Assembly (NCBI GenBank): GCA_019246215.1
Contig: JAFAQT010000031.1
Span: 1-44,092, forward strand
DNA: 44,092 nucleotides
From: Verrucomicrobiota bacterium
GTDB lineage: Bacteria; Verrucomicrobiota; Verrucomicrobiia; Chthoniobacterales; JAFAMB01
Direction of reading: 5' to 3'
Shown in pieces: positions 36,301 through 44,092 of this stretch. The notes beneath the pieces were generated by a model, which was not told the origin of the DNA, made no database searches, and saw only the letters and a list, made by a program, of their open reading frames with translations. Within the stretch, counting starts at the first letter, position 1. Each line of letters begins with the position of its first letter. A program made the position numbers and the translations under genes.

Positions 36301-38250
36301 TCAGTCGTGGACTCCTTTCAGTTTTGCCAGCACGTTGAAATCCTCGAGCGTTGTGGTGTCGCCTGTGACTTGGCCACCGCCCGCAATTTCTTTGAGCAGA
36401 CGGCGCATGATTTTTCCGCTTCGAGTCTTTGGCAAACCCTCCGCAAAACGGATATCGTCCGGCTTGGCAATAGCCCCGATCGCCGTTGCGACATGCTGTC
36501 GCAATTTTTCTCTAAGTTCCGGCGTGGGATGCTCCTTTTCCTTGAGCGTCACGAAAGCAACCACCGCTTGGCCCTTGATTTCATCGGGACGCCCCACTAC
36601 AGCGGCCTCCGCCACGCAGGGATGGCTGACCAATGCACTTTCGATTTCCGACGTCCCTAGCCGGTGCCCGGCGACGTTCAGAACGTCATCGATCCGTCCA
36701 ACGATCCAGAAGTAACCGTCCTTGTCTCTTCGCGCCCCATCGCCCGTAAAGTAGCATCCTTTGACCTCGCTCCAGTATTGTTTTTTATAACGTTGTTTGT
36801 CGCCCCAAATCGTGCGCAACATCGAGGGCCACGGCTTACGTACCACGAGTTTGCCTCCTACGTTCGGCGGCACTTCTTCCCCCTGGTCATCCACTACCGC
36901 CGCATCGATCCCAAAAAACGGCAGAGTCGCTGAACCCGGTTTAAGAGGCGTGGCGCCGGGCAGCGGAGTAATCATGATCGCTCCTGTCTCGGTCTGCCAC
37001 CACGTATCGACGATTGGGCAGCGACCACCCCCGATGACGGTGTGATACCACATCCATGCCTCCGGGTTAATTGGTTCTCCCACTGTTCCCAGCAATCGGA
37101 GCGAAGAAAGATCATGCTGATTTGGATATTCGTCGCCCCACCGAATGAAGGCTCGAATTGCGGTAGGCGCAGTGTAAAGCAGGGTTACTCCATACTCCTC
37201 GATCAACTCCCATAATCGATCCGGTTCCGGCCAGTTCGGAGCACCTTCGTAGATCAAAACCGTGGCGCCATTACAAAGCGGACCGTACACGGTGTAGCTG
37301 TGACCGGTGACCCAACCAATATCTGCGGTGCACCAGTAAATATCTTCGGATTTCAGATCGAAAACGTATTTCGTAGTTAGAGCCGTTCCCAACAAATATC
37401 CGGCACTGGTGTGCATTATTCCTTTTGGTTTGCCGGTCGAGCCGCTGGTGTAAAGGATATAGAGGGGATCTTCGGAATCCATCAACTCGGGCGGACAGTT
37501 TCCGTCGACATACTCCATTTCCCTGTGCCACCATGCATCCCGTCCTTCCTTGATGTGAATCTCGTTGTTCGCCCGACGAAAGACGATGACCCGTTCAATC
37601 TGCTCATTGTCTTTCAAGGCATCATCGACATTTTTCTTCAACGGAACGATGGCCCCGCGCCGATATCCGCCATCCGCGGTAATCACCATCCTGGCCCCGC
37701 AATCTTTGATGCGATCCTTAATGGATTCAGAACTGAATCCTCCGAAAACCACGGAATGAATGGCCCCGATTCTGGCGCAAGCCAACATTGCGATGGCAGC
37801 CTCGGGGCACATCGGCATGTAGATTATGACGCGGTCTCCCTTTTTGATGTGGTTCCGCTTCAGAACGTTGGCAAACTTGCATACCTCGCGATGGAGTTGC
37901 TGGTAGGTCAAAGTCACCTTATCACCGGGCTCACCTTCCCAGATCAAGGCTGCTTTATTTCGGGTTGCCCCGGTCAGATGCCGATCGAGACAGTTCTCGG
38001 AGACATTTAATTTACCGCCAACAAACCACTTTGCGAAAGGCTCTTTCCATTCTAGAACGGTCTTCCATTTTTTCCGCCAAAAGAGCAGCTCGCCTGCCTG
38101 TTTTGCCCAGAATTTTTCCGGATTAATTATCGATTTACGATATAACTCCATATATTCCGCCAAGCTGGTGATGTGCGCTTTTTTTGAAAGTTCTTTGCTG
38201 GGCTTAAAGATGCGATTCTCGACCAGATGCGATTCAATGTTGGTACTCAT
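36301..38250 (-). CDS. acs: Acetyl-CoA synthetase
   Basis: AMP-forming acetate activation, 649 aa from ATG 38250 ([15 protein letters not shown]), 15 codons inside the track ORF; E. coli Acs has 652. The adenylation core shows the P-loop-like [42 protein letters not shown] (acetate pocket) and DTWWQTETG; the hinge and C-domain have [18 protein letters not shown] and [15 protein letters not shown], whose Lys is the known acetylation-controlled residue. Tail to tail with gatA, 4 nt apart, with no room for a dedicated terminator. Confidence 0.96.
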   Translation of the reverse strand: MSTNIESHLVENRIFKPSKELSKKAHITSLAEYMELYRKSIINPEKFWAKQAGELLFWRKKWKTVLEWKEPFAKWFVGGKLNVSENCLDRHLTGATRNKAALIWEGEPGDKVTLTYQQLHREVCKFANVLKRNHIKKGDRVIIYMPMCPEAAIAMLACARIGAIHSVVFGGFSSESIKDRIKDCGARMVITADGGYRRGAIVPLKKNVDDALKDNEQIERVIVFRRANNEIHIKEGRDAWWHREMEYVDGNCPPELMDSEDPLYILYTSGSTGKPKGIMHTSAGYLLGTALTTKYVFDLKSEDIYWCTADIGWVTGHSYTVYGPLCNGATVLIYEGAPNWPEPDRLWELIEEYGVTLLYTAPTAIRAFIRWGDEYPNQHDLSSLRLLGTVGEPINPEAWMWYHTVIGGGRCPIVDTWWQTETGAIMITPLPGATPLKPGSATLPFFGIDAAVVDDQGEEVPPNVGGKLVVRKPWPSMLRTIWGDKQRYKKQYWSEVKGCYFTGDGARRDKDGYFWIVGRIDDVLNVAGHRLGTSEIESALVSHPCVAEAAVVGRPDEIKGQAVVAFVTLKEKEHPTPELREKLRQHVATAIGAIAKPDDIRFAEGLPKTRSGKIMRRLLKEIAGGGQVTGDTTTLEDFNVLAKLKGVHD

Positions 38251-38334
38251 AAGGGGGTACAAATTGTTCCTCGTTAGAGTCTCTATTGCAAACAAGAGAT
38301 CGGAAAGGAAGCACTATCGCCTTGCGGAGGCGGT

Positions 38335-38766
38335 TTATACTCTCATCACGGGAAGAGGATAGCGGAGGACCAGCTCGTCATCCAAAAGTATCTCGACGTG
38401 ATGCAAACCGTACTGTTGGAATTGCACGCCGGCGAACACGTTCACATTGGTCACGTGGCCGTCCAGTTCCTTCAGCTCGAATTCGATGTGCGATTCGGCC
38501 ATTATTTGCACCTCCTCGACACCTAGAATTCGAGATGTCTGGCGAAATTTGCCGAAACCGCCACACCAGCGCGTCCAGAGACAGAGTTTCAAGAGACCAA
38601 CTGGCAGCGTCGGAGTTGGGAGAACGTTAATCACTCCGACCAGAGTCTGGAGACCATTCACTTCCTGCCTAACATCTTCACATACGATCGATGCCTGGAG
38701 ATCAGGAAGAAGTTTGTCCGCTTCCATGAAATCTCTTTCGCCGCCGTTCCGGGGCCCCAGCTTCAT
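38335..38766 (-). CDS. DUF6941-like hypothetical protein
   Basis: A 143-aa cytosolic protein of unknown function. DLQASIVCEDVRQEVNGLQTLVGVINVL, followed by a beta-rich domain (AESHIEFELKELDGH, HHVEILLDDELVLRYPLPV), looks like the small family I recall as DUF6941. No catalytic motif or membrane segment is seen. GGAGATC lies about 8 nt before ATG 38766, supporting the track start; ATG 38727 (MEADKLLPDLQ) is an alternative closer to the conserved part. It lies 36 nt downstream of the PII gene on the same strand, which may mean co-transcription. Confidence 0.65.
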   Translation of the reverse strand: MKLGPRNGGERDFMEADKLLPDLQASIVCEDVRQEVNGLQTLVGVINVLPTPTLPVGLLKLCLWTRWCGGFGKFRQTSRILGVEEVQIMAESHIEFELKELDGHVTNVNVFAGVQFQQYGLHHVEILLDDELVLRYPLPVMRV

Positions 38767-38802
38767 CGTGCGATCTCCGGGATCGCTGCCCCCAAAAACG
38801 GC

Positions 38803-39195
<393 letters not shown>

Positions 39196-39230
39196 TCACG
39201 GCCACGGACCAATGCTGCATTCGTCGGCAC

Positions 39231-39827
39231 TTACGCTCGCCGGTGGAATCTTTCGGCGATTTCGGCGATCACCGCCGGCACAAGCACGTGTTCCGACTGC
39301 TGGATTCGAGCATGCAAGCTCTCCGGGGTGTCGCCCAACAATATCGGCACGGTCTTTGCGCCCAGAATCTCACCCGCGTCGACTGCCGCTTCGACATAGT
39401 GCACGGTGCATCCGGTCACTCTCTCGCCCGCTGCCAGAGCCTGTTTCCATGCTTCCAGTCCGGGAAACTTCGGCAGCAATGAAGGGTGAATGTTGATAAT
39501 TCTTCGTGGAAAAGCGCTGAGCAACGGTTGCTTGACGATTCGCATGAAGCCGGCAAGAATAACGAGTTCGACTTGCGCTTCCTGCAATAGACGAACGATG
39601 TTTTCTTCAATTTCCGGCTCAAGCCTAGTTCTAAACCGACCGGGGCAAACATACAGGCCGGGAATCTTAAAATCGCGAGCAACTTTTAGAATACCGGAAT
39701 TATCCACGTCGGAAATAACGATCCGTACTTCAGCATCCAATTGGCCATCGACGATCTTTTCCACGATTGCTCGGAAATTCGACCCCTTTCCGGATCCCAG
39801 CACTCCAAGCCGCAACGGACGTTTCAT
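39231..39827 (-). CDS. purN: Phosphoribosylglycinamide formyltransferase (folate-dependent)
   Basis: GAR transformylase of purine synthesis, 198 aa. GVLGSGKGSNFRAIVE begins the fold; INIHPSLLPKFPG holds catalytic Asn and His; HYVEAAVDAGEIL holds the catalytic Asp. Length is usual. Its start overlaps the upstream nucleotidyltransferase stop by 4 nt, coupling purine synthesis with an LPS-precursor gene, probably only for co-expression. Confidence 0.95.
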   Translation of the reverse strand: MKRPLRLGVLGSGKGSNFRAIVEKIVDGQLDAEVRIVISDVDNSGILKVARDFKIPGLYVCPGRFRTRLEPEIEENIVRLLQEAQVELVILAGFMRIVKQPLLSAFPRRIINIHPSLLPKFPGLEAWKQALAAGERVTGCTVHYVEAAVDAGEILGAKTVPILLGDTPESLHARIQQSEHVLVPAVIAEIAERFHRRA

Positions 39828-40303
39828 CTTCGCTGAATAGCCTTAACGAGCTTCGAAGTCGATTTATCGGGCACCAAAGGTAGAATTTTAATTGTCGCAC
39901 CGATCTCCTCGAGTGCCGCCACTTCGTTCGGATCCAAAGTCTTGACGGTATAATCCCCTCCCTTCGCATAGACGTGCGGACGCACCTGCCGCAGAAGGTT
40001 GTCGACCCGCTTTTCACTGAAAATGATCACGTAATCAACTGCCTCGAGCCCGGCCATCACTTCCGCTCGATCTTCCTGCGAATTCAATGGACGGCCATCC
40101 CCTTTCAATTCTCGAACCGAGGCGTCCCCATTCAGACCGACGATCAGAATGTCCCCGAGTTGTTTGGCTGCTGCCAAGTACCGCACGTGACCCGCATGTA
40201 AGATATCGAAACAACCGTTGGTGAAGACGATCGTTTTCCCCTTATGCAGGCTTCGCAGATCCACGGCCTTCATTCGATCCAGAATCTTAGTCACCCCGAT
40301 CAT
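39824..40303 (-). CDS. rfaE2: D-glycero-beta-D-manno-heptose 1-phosphate adenylyltransferase
   Basis: A 159-aa stand-alone nucleotidyltransferase making ADP-heptose for the LPS inner core. TNGCFDILHAGHVRYLAAAK contains the HxGH site; LNGDASVRELKGDGRP and KGGDYTVKTLDPNEV are typical of RfaE2 or the C-terminal half of HldE. The kinase half (RfaE1) is not in the window. It is the first gene of the rfaE2-purN pair. The enzyme implies a Gram-negative envelope with heptose-containing LPS, or ADP-heptose made for another glycoconjugate. Confidence 0.92.
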   Translation of the reverse strand: MIGVTKILDRMKAVDLRSLHKGKTIVFTNGCFDILHAGHVRYLAAAKQLGDILIVGLNGDASVRELKGDGRPLNSQEDRAEVMAGLEAVDYVIIFSEKRVDNLLRQVRPHVYAKGGDYTVKTLDPNEVAALEEIGATIKILPLVPDKSTSKLVKAIQRR

Positions 40304-40354
40304 CGTTTTTTGTGTTGCAGTAGCAGGTTATCCCACTAAGTCTACTCATTTCCC

Positions 40355-41467
40355 ATGACAGATGCGCGTTTTGACGTTTTAGCAGAGGTTTTGATCGGTT
40401 TCTCAACTAAGCTGAAAAAAGGCGAGCGGGTCCTCATCGATGCCTTCGATGCACCCGCGGAAATGGTTATCGCTTTGATCCGCTCCGCGCGCTCCAAAGG
40501 CGCGTTTCCGTTCGTTAATCTCCAATCAAATGTCATCGCGAGGGAGTTGCTCAGAGGCGCTGAAGATGAACAATATCGGACGTTTCGCGACTTCGAGATG
40601 GCTAGGATGAAGACGATGGACGCCTATATCGCACTTCGGGGGAGCCACAATGCAACCGAATTTTCAGACGTAGATCCCGTGCGAATGCAGCTCGCAATGA
40701 AACTCCTCCAGCCAGTTGTCGAGCAACGTGTGAACAAAACTAAATGGGTTGTCCTGCGTTGGCCAACTCCAGCCATGGCGCAGATGGCCGGGATGAGTAC
40801 GGAGGCATTTGAGGAATTGTATTTCAATGTCTGTACGCTCGATTATTCCAAAATGAAGCCCGGCATGGAGGCCCTGAAGTCACTGATGGACAAGACGGAC
40901 CACATCCAAATCACTGGACCGGGAACCGATTTACGTTTCAGCATAAAAGATATTCCCGCAATCATGTGCGGCGGGGAGCACAATGTCCCTGACGGCGAAG
41001 TCTTTTCCTGCCCCGTGCGAGAATCCGTAGAGGGTCACGTTCAGTTCAATGCTCCGACCGTTTATCAGGGAACTGCTTTTGATTCCGTCCGCCTCGAATT
41101 CAAAAACGGCAAAATTGTAGACGCCGTCTCGAGCAACACGAAGCGCCTAAACGCAATTCTCGATTCAGACGAAGGCGCTCGGTACATCGGTGAGTTCGCA
41201 CTTGGATTCAATCCCTACATCCGCGAGCCGATGCGCGACATTCTCTTTGACGAAAAGATCTGCGGTTCCTTCCATTTCACACCGGGGCAAGCCTATGAGC
41301 GCGCTGACAATGGCAACCGCAGCCAGGTCCATTGGGATCTCGTCTGCATCCAGCGACCCGATTATGGCGGGGGTAACATTTACTTTGACCAGAAGCTTAT
41401 CCGGAAAGATGGCCTCTTCTTCCCGAAAGAACTTCAAGCGCTCAATCCGGATAATCTAAAATCCTGA
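40355..41467 (+). CDS. M29-family metallo-aminopeptidase
   Basis: A 370-aa cytosolic aminopeptidase of the thermophilic M29 family (AmpS/AmpT-like), dimeric with two metals. Metal ligands appear in the expected segments: [24 protein letters not shown], and [26 protein letters not shown] with two His and an Asp. Length is slightly below the usual 400-410 aa. Its 3' end overlaps the minus-strand immunity-like gene by 34 nt, so the two are convergent and overlapping. It likely releases N-terminal residues from small peptides. Confidence 0.9.
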   Translation: MTDARFDVLAEVLIGFSTKLKKGERVLIDAFDAPAEMVIALIRSARSKGAFPFVNLQSNVIARELLRGAEDEQYRTFRDFEMARMKTMDAYIALRGSHNATEFSDVDPVRMQLAMKLLQPVVEQRVNKTKWVVLRWPTPAMAQMAGMSTEAFEELYFNVCTLDYSKMKPGMEALKSLMDKTDHIQITGPGTDLRFSIKDIPAIMCGGEHNVPDGEVFSCPVRESVEGHVQFNAPTVYQGTAFDSVRLEFKNGKIVDAVSSNTKRLNAILDSDEGARYIGEFALGFNPYIREPMRDILFDEKICGSFHFTPGQAYERADNGNRSQVHWDLVCIQRPDYGGGNIYFDQKLIRKDGLFFPKELQALNPDNLKS

Positions 41468-41907
41468 TAAGTCGGATTCAATTTGAGCTCGGGCCGCTTT
41501 GCCATCAAGTCCGTGTCCAACCGGCGGGCAAAATCCCTTACCAGTTCTCCGAATGCAGCAAACGGCACGGTAATCTCTCCCGCCGTGTAACTACCACTGA
41601 TCGTCATTTCGTCCCCTCGTCGATCAAACTGAAGTGTTGCGTCCGATTCGGTAAACTCGAACGTTTCGCTTCCCTCCGTGACCGCCAAGGCTTCCTCGAT
41701 CTCCCGCAAAGCCAGTGCAAAATCGATCAGCGGTATCCAGCCCCATTTCGCGCTCAGGTCTGTCTGATCTGTTCGAAGAATGACGTCGCCGGTTGCCGCA
41801 CAATAGCGGAGATCCGTCTCATCCGCTGCCGCTAGATCGATCAAATTCTCCTCCCAATCTTCGGAAAGCCGGTAGTCGATATGCATGGAGAGCTTCGTAG
41901 GTGTCAA
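41434..41907 (-). CDS. Acidic immunity-like protein (unknown family)
   Basis: A 157-aa soluble protein with no signal peptide, rich in Asp and Glu (for example [18 protein letters not shown]). It has a beta-rich layout with [37 protein letters not shown] and a C-terminal helix [12 protein letters not shown]. This resembles small acidic cytosolic proteins of the polymorphic-toxin immunity kind (I recall DUF7878-like proteins), but I cannot name the family with certainty. It starts 30 nt after the stop of a secreted nuclease-toxin-like gene on the same strand, the usual toxin-then-immunity order. Its 3' end overlaps the aminopeptidase gene. ATG 41886 (MHIDYRL) is an alternative start. Confidence 0.65.
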   Translation of the reverse strand: MTPTKLSMHIDYRLSEDWEENLIDLAAADETDLRYCAATGDVILRTDQTDLSAKWGWIPLIDFALALREIEEALAVTEGSETFEFTESDATLQFDRRGDEMTISGSYTAGEITVPFAAFGELVRDFARRLDTDLMAKRPELKLNPTYQDFRLSGLSA

Positions 41908-41937
41908 TCGCAGACCCGAGCGGTTACGCGATTTAGT

Positions 41938-42369
41938 TCAGAATGGAAATGCGGTAAGGAGTTGGTTCGACCGGTTCACAACGACCCGTAGCCGAGATGC
42001 CGGACTGCCATCAACGCCTATCCCGATCGGACGACCAAAATCGTATTCGTAAATTCTGCCGGGTCGTCCGTGTGTATTCTGTCTAACTCGCCCATTGGCG
42101 CAAGCTTCGAGCACAAGCTGTCTGAGAGATTCTTCGGTAATCCCGGGAGAAAACTTGCCGGCGCCCTGGGCAGGGCTGTTGGGCCAATGCCGCTCCTCGA
42201 TGTGACGAATCGCCCGCTGGGTAACGATCATCTGACCCGAGGATCCGCTGCCGGCATCGGCCCGGTCTTGCGCACGAGCACAGCAAACGCCGGACAGAAT
42301 CATCCCGATCAGGATCCATACAGAGCATGGAAGCGCCTGGAAAACGCTGGAAAATCGCCCTGCCCCCAC
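41938..42369 (-). CDS. Secreted small protein with nuclease-toxin-like domain
   Basis: A 143-aa protein with a Sec-type signal peptide (WILIGMILSGVCCARA, cleavage about residue 32-34), a short Gly/Ser linker, and a compact C-terminal domain of about 95 residues. The domain has IRHIEERHWPNS (His56, Arg59, His61), GKFSPGITEESLRQLVLEA, GRIYEYDFGRPIGIG and a terminal TAFPF. The order HI..RH, KF, an IG turn and a final TAFP is that of polymorphic-toxin RNase domains of the BECR/CdiA-CT sort. That is recognition by eye and the exact family is not certain. GTG start directly after the rpe stop. An immunity-like gene follows at 30 nt. Confidence 0.62.
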   Translation of the reverse strand: MGAGRFSSVFQALPCSVWILIGMILSGVCCARAQDRADAGSGSSGQMIVTQRAIRHIEERHWPNSPAQGAGKFSPGITEESLRQLVLEACANGRVRQNTHGRPGRIYEYDFGRPIGIGVDGSPASRLRVVVNRSNQLLTAFPF

Positions 42370-43023
42370 CTACTCGCGCAACTCCTCGATTGCCAGAGCG
42401 GCATCCTGAGCTCTGAAGATATCGGTGCCTGCTACCATAACATTCGCGCCGCATTCACGGGCGATCGCGGCGGTATTTGAATTGATGCCTCCATCCACTT
42501 CGATATGAAATTCAAGCGCACGTTCAGTACGAAGCTGAGCCGCCCGCATCACCTTGGCCATCATCGGCTCTATGAAACTTTGCCCCCCGAACCCGGGATT
42601 AACAGTCATCACCAGTAACAGATCGATCTGATCAAGGTATGGTTCCACTTTTTCGAAGGGTGTCGGCGGGCTGATCGCCAAACCGCATGTCGCGCCTGCG
42701 GCTCGGATACCCTTCAATGTATTTCCGATGTCATAATCGGGCTCGACATGGATCGTTATATTGTTCACGTAGGGAACGAATCGCGGAAAGAAATGATCCG
42801 GCCGCTCGATCATGAGATGGGTATCGAGGGGAACAGTGGCGATCTTAGCAATCGACTGCACAACGGGCGGACCAAACGAAATATTGTCGACGAAATGACC
42901 GTCCATCACGTCGAGATGCAGCCAATCCGCGCCGGCTTTCTCTATTCGCACGCACTCCGCTTCAAGACGGTTGAAATCACATGCGAGTACCGAGGGAGCC
43001 ACGATTATCGGTTTGCTGTTCAT
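42370..43023 (-). CDS. rpe: Ribulose-phosphate 3-epimerase
   Basis: Interconverts ribulose-5-P and xylulose-5-P, 217 aa from ATG 43023 (MNSKPIIVAPSVLACDF). The track start (43053) is unlikely because it would overlap the divergent tadA start. TIM-barrel motifs: LHLDVMDGHFVDNISFG, DTHLMIERP, ITIHVEP, VMTVNPGFGGQSF and EVDGGIN with the metal and catalytic aspartates. The next gene, the secreted toxin-like protein, begins immediately at its stop codon, so they are probably one transcript. Confidence 0.95.
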   Translation of the reverse strand: MNSKPIIVAPSVLACDFNRLEAECVRIEKAGADWLHLDVMDGHFVDNISFGPPVVQSIAKIATVPLDTHLMIERPDHFFPRFVPYVNNITIHVEPDYDIGNTLKGIRAAGATCGLAISPPTPFEKVEPYLDQIDLLLVMTVNPGFGGQSFIEPMMAKVMRAAQLRTERALEFHIEVDGGINSNTAAIARECGANVMVAGTDIFRAQDAALAIEELRE

Positions 43024-43051
43024 TGCTTTTGCTTTCTCTTTAGCCCTTATC

Positions 43052-43522
43052 ATGACCGATTTACTGGATTTATCGAGCGATACCTATTTTATGGGCGAAG
43101 CTTTGCGACAAGCGAGGAAAGCCGAATCGCAGGATGAAGTTCCGATCGGCGCAGTGGTCGTTCGCAACGCTGAAATTATCGCGCGCGCCTGGAACCAGGT
43201 GGAAATCCTGAAAGACGCCACCGCTCACGCAGAGATGCTTGCGATCACGCAGGCTGAAAGTGTCGTCGACGACTGGCGACTGGACGATTGCGATCTTTAT
43301 GTCACCAAGGAACCGTGCCCGATGTGCGCAGGAGCCATCGTTCATGCCCGGCTCCGGCGCGTTGTTTACGGTTGCCCGGACCCAAAAACCGGCGGGGCCG
43401 GCGGTATGATCAATCTGCTCCAAATGCCGCCCTTCAATCATCAATGCGATATCACACGCGGCGTGCGAGAAAGCGAGTGTCGCGAGCTTCTGCAACGGTT
43501 TTTCAGAGCAAAACGAGGTTGA
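43052..43522 (+). CDS. tadA: tRNA(Arg) adenosine-34 deaminase
   Basis: Makes inosine at the wobble position of tRNA-Arg(ACG). From ATG 43052 (MTDLLDLSSDTYFMGEAL) it is 156 aa; the longer track ORF would overlap rpe. Zinc and catalytic motif: H59-A-E61 in ATAHAEML and PCPMC at 88-92 (Cys89, Cys92). DVPIGAV-like DEVPIGAVVV, YGCPDPKTGGAG and the C-terminal CRELLQRFFRAKR are family typical. Only 28 nt separate its start from that of divergent rpe, so promoters must overlap or lie within the genes. Confidence 0.94.
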   Translation: MTDLLDLSSDTYFMGEALRQARKAESQDEVPIGAVVVRNAEIIARAWNQVEILKDATAHAEMLAITQAESVVDDWRLDDCDLYVTKEPCPMCAGAIVHARLRRVVYGCPDPKTGGAGGMINLLQMPPFNHQCDITRGVRESECRELLQRFFRAKRG

Positions 43523-43680
43523 TCCCGAGAGAAGGCACCCGTACACGCATTTTGCAGGACCTAGCAAACTGCCAATTCGAGGAGCGTTCCGATCTTCGGG
43601 GACTTTTGTGCCGCAGAATCGCTTTTGTTTCTTCGACAGCCAGGTCTCACGTTCTCAAGCCAGCGACAGTTCAAATCTTG

Positions 43681-43758
43681 GGACAGCCGAAAGGGAGGGA
43701 TTACCGTTGAACTCGAGGACAGCCGAAAGGGGACGACAGCCGAAAGGGACAGGTCAAA
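43681..43758 (-). repeat. GACAGCCGAAAGGG direct repeats
   Basis: Three copies of GACAGCCGAAAGGG (near 43682, 43719 and 43735) end in GGGACAGGTCAAA at 43746-43758. On the minus strand each reads CCCTTTCGGCTGTC, so the cluster has the same CTGTCCC-head-plus-tail construction as other repeats here, in the reverse orientation to those at 43883-44082. TTGAACTCGAGGA beside them recurs with one change near 43858. Confidence 0.6.
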
Positions 43759-43882
43759 GGTTGATGTCCGCTCGCAAACCTGTCTGCGGGGATTGAAAAC
43801 CGGTCTCCCTAAATAGGAGGGCAGAAATCGGCTCAGCCACCTTTCATCATTACCGCTGAACTCGAGGATTTAGCTGCGCGTG

Positions 43883-44082
43883 ATTTGACCTGTCCCCGTG
43901 GCTATAGCGTAGCGTTGCCCCCGCAGCTATATAAATGTCCTGCGGTAAGAGAATTTCGGACCATCCACCAGATCTCGCACCTGCGCCCCGATATCTGACC
44001 TGTCCCCTGACTTCGGGCTCCTGTCCCCTGACTTCGGGCTCCCCTGACTTCGGGCCGTGCTGTCCCCTGACTTCGGGCCGTG
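43883..44082 (+). repeat. CTGTCCCCTGACTTCGGGC tandem repeat block
   Basis: ATTTGACCTGTCCCC at 43883-43897 is identical to the string at 201-215. From 44000 the unit CTGTCCCCTGACTTCGGGCTC occurs twice in tandem, then a shortened copy, then CTGTCCCCTGACTTCGGGCCGTG to 44082. No gene is visible in 43523-44092; the last 570 nt are repeats and unassigned sequence. Repeats this short and near-identical often stop assemblies, so the window edge may be a contig end. Confidence 0.65.
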
Positions 44083-44092
44083 AATTTCGACC

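Noticed and set aside
43681-44082. CRISPR array at the right end
   Set aside because: Repeats are tandem or irregular, spacers of constant length are absent, and no cas gene is nearby.

Overview
This 44 kb window looks like chromosomal DNA from a Gram-negative bacterium, most likely a soil-type Verrucomicrobiota. That placement is inferred from the mix of gene families, not from a marker search: a corynebacterial-type glycogen synthase, a K+-independent H+-pyrophosphatase, a TGS-less threonyl-tRNA synthetase with an insertion before motif 2, a stand-alone RfaE2-type heptose nucleotidyltransferase (LPS core), weak Shine-Dalgarno use and abundant small palindromic repeats. Most genes are housekeeping. 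Both ends are repeat-rich and may be assembly-graph breakpoints.

Layout. 1-724 holds short CTGTCCCC-headed repeats, a decayed IS1380-family transposase and a long palindrome. 725-17205 on the minus strand carries a glycosyltransferase, obg, glycogen synthase, hppA, argF, argD and, further on, argB, argJ, argC. This arginine cluster (argC-J-B-D-F order) is interrupted between argB and argD by an opposite-strand alpha-galactoside island (9174-13808): a solute-binding protein, two permeases and a GH4 alpha-galactosidase. From 17360 on the plus strand come thrS, infC (apparently starting at a non-canonical ATT), rplI, dnaB, nrdR, an unknown protein and a HIT protein; the last three are coupled by 4-nt overlaps. 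Facing them on the minus strand are rpmI, rplT, pheS and pheT, so the familiar thrS-infC-rpmI-rplT-pheS-pheT order is split as if one 8 kb block had been inverted.

28212-30452 encodes a winged-helix regulator, preceded by an unlisted 51-aa ORF overlapping its start codon, and a DegP/HtrA protease. 30615-36296 (plus) has kamA, an RlmI-like methyltransferase with an embedded parS-like palindrome, two tail-anchored coiled-coil proteins, gatC and gatA. 36301-40303 (minus) has acs, a DUF6941-like protein, a PII protein, purN and the heptose nucleotidyltransferase. 40355-43522 has an M29 aminopeptidase, then rpe followed on the same strand by a small secreted nuclease-toxin-like protein and an acidic immunity-like protein, and divergent tadA. 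The last 570 bp are repeats.

The best candidates for something undescribed are the two-gene secreted toxin/immunity-like pair behind rpe (41434-42369), the nrdR-coupled protein with a possible degenerate ATP-cone, and a family of roughly 150-200 bp inverted-repeat elements built from GTTGCCAGTGTCAGT-like arms, present in three copies. All functional names rest on motif recognition by eye; no database search was run.
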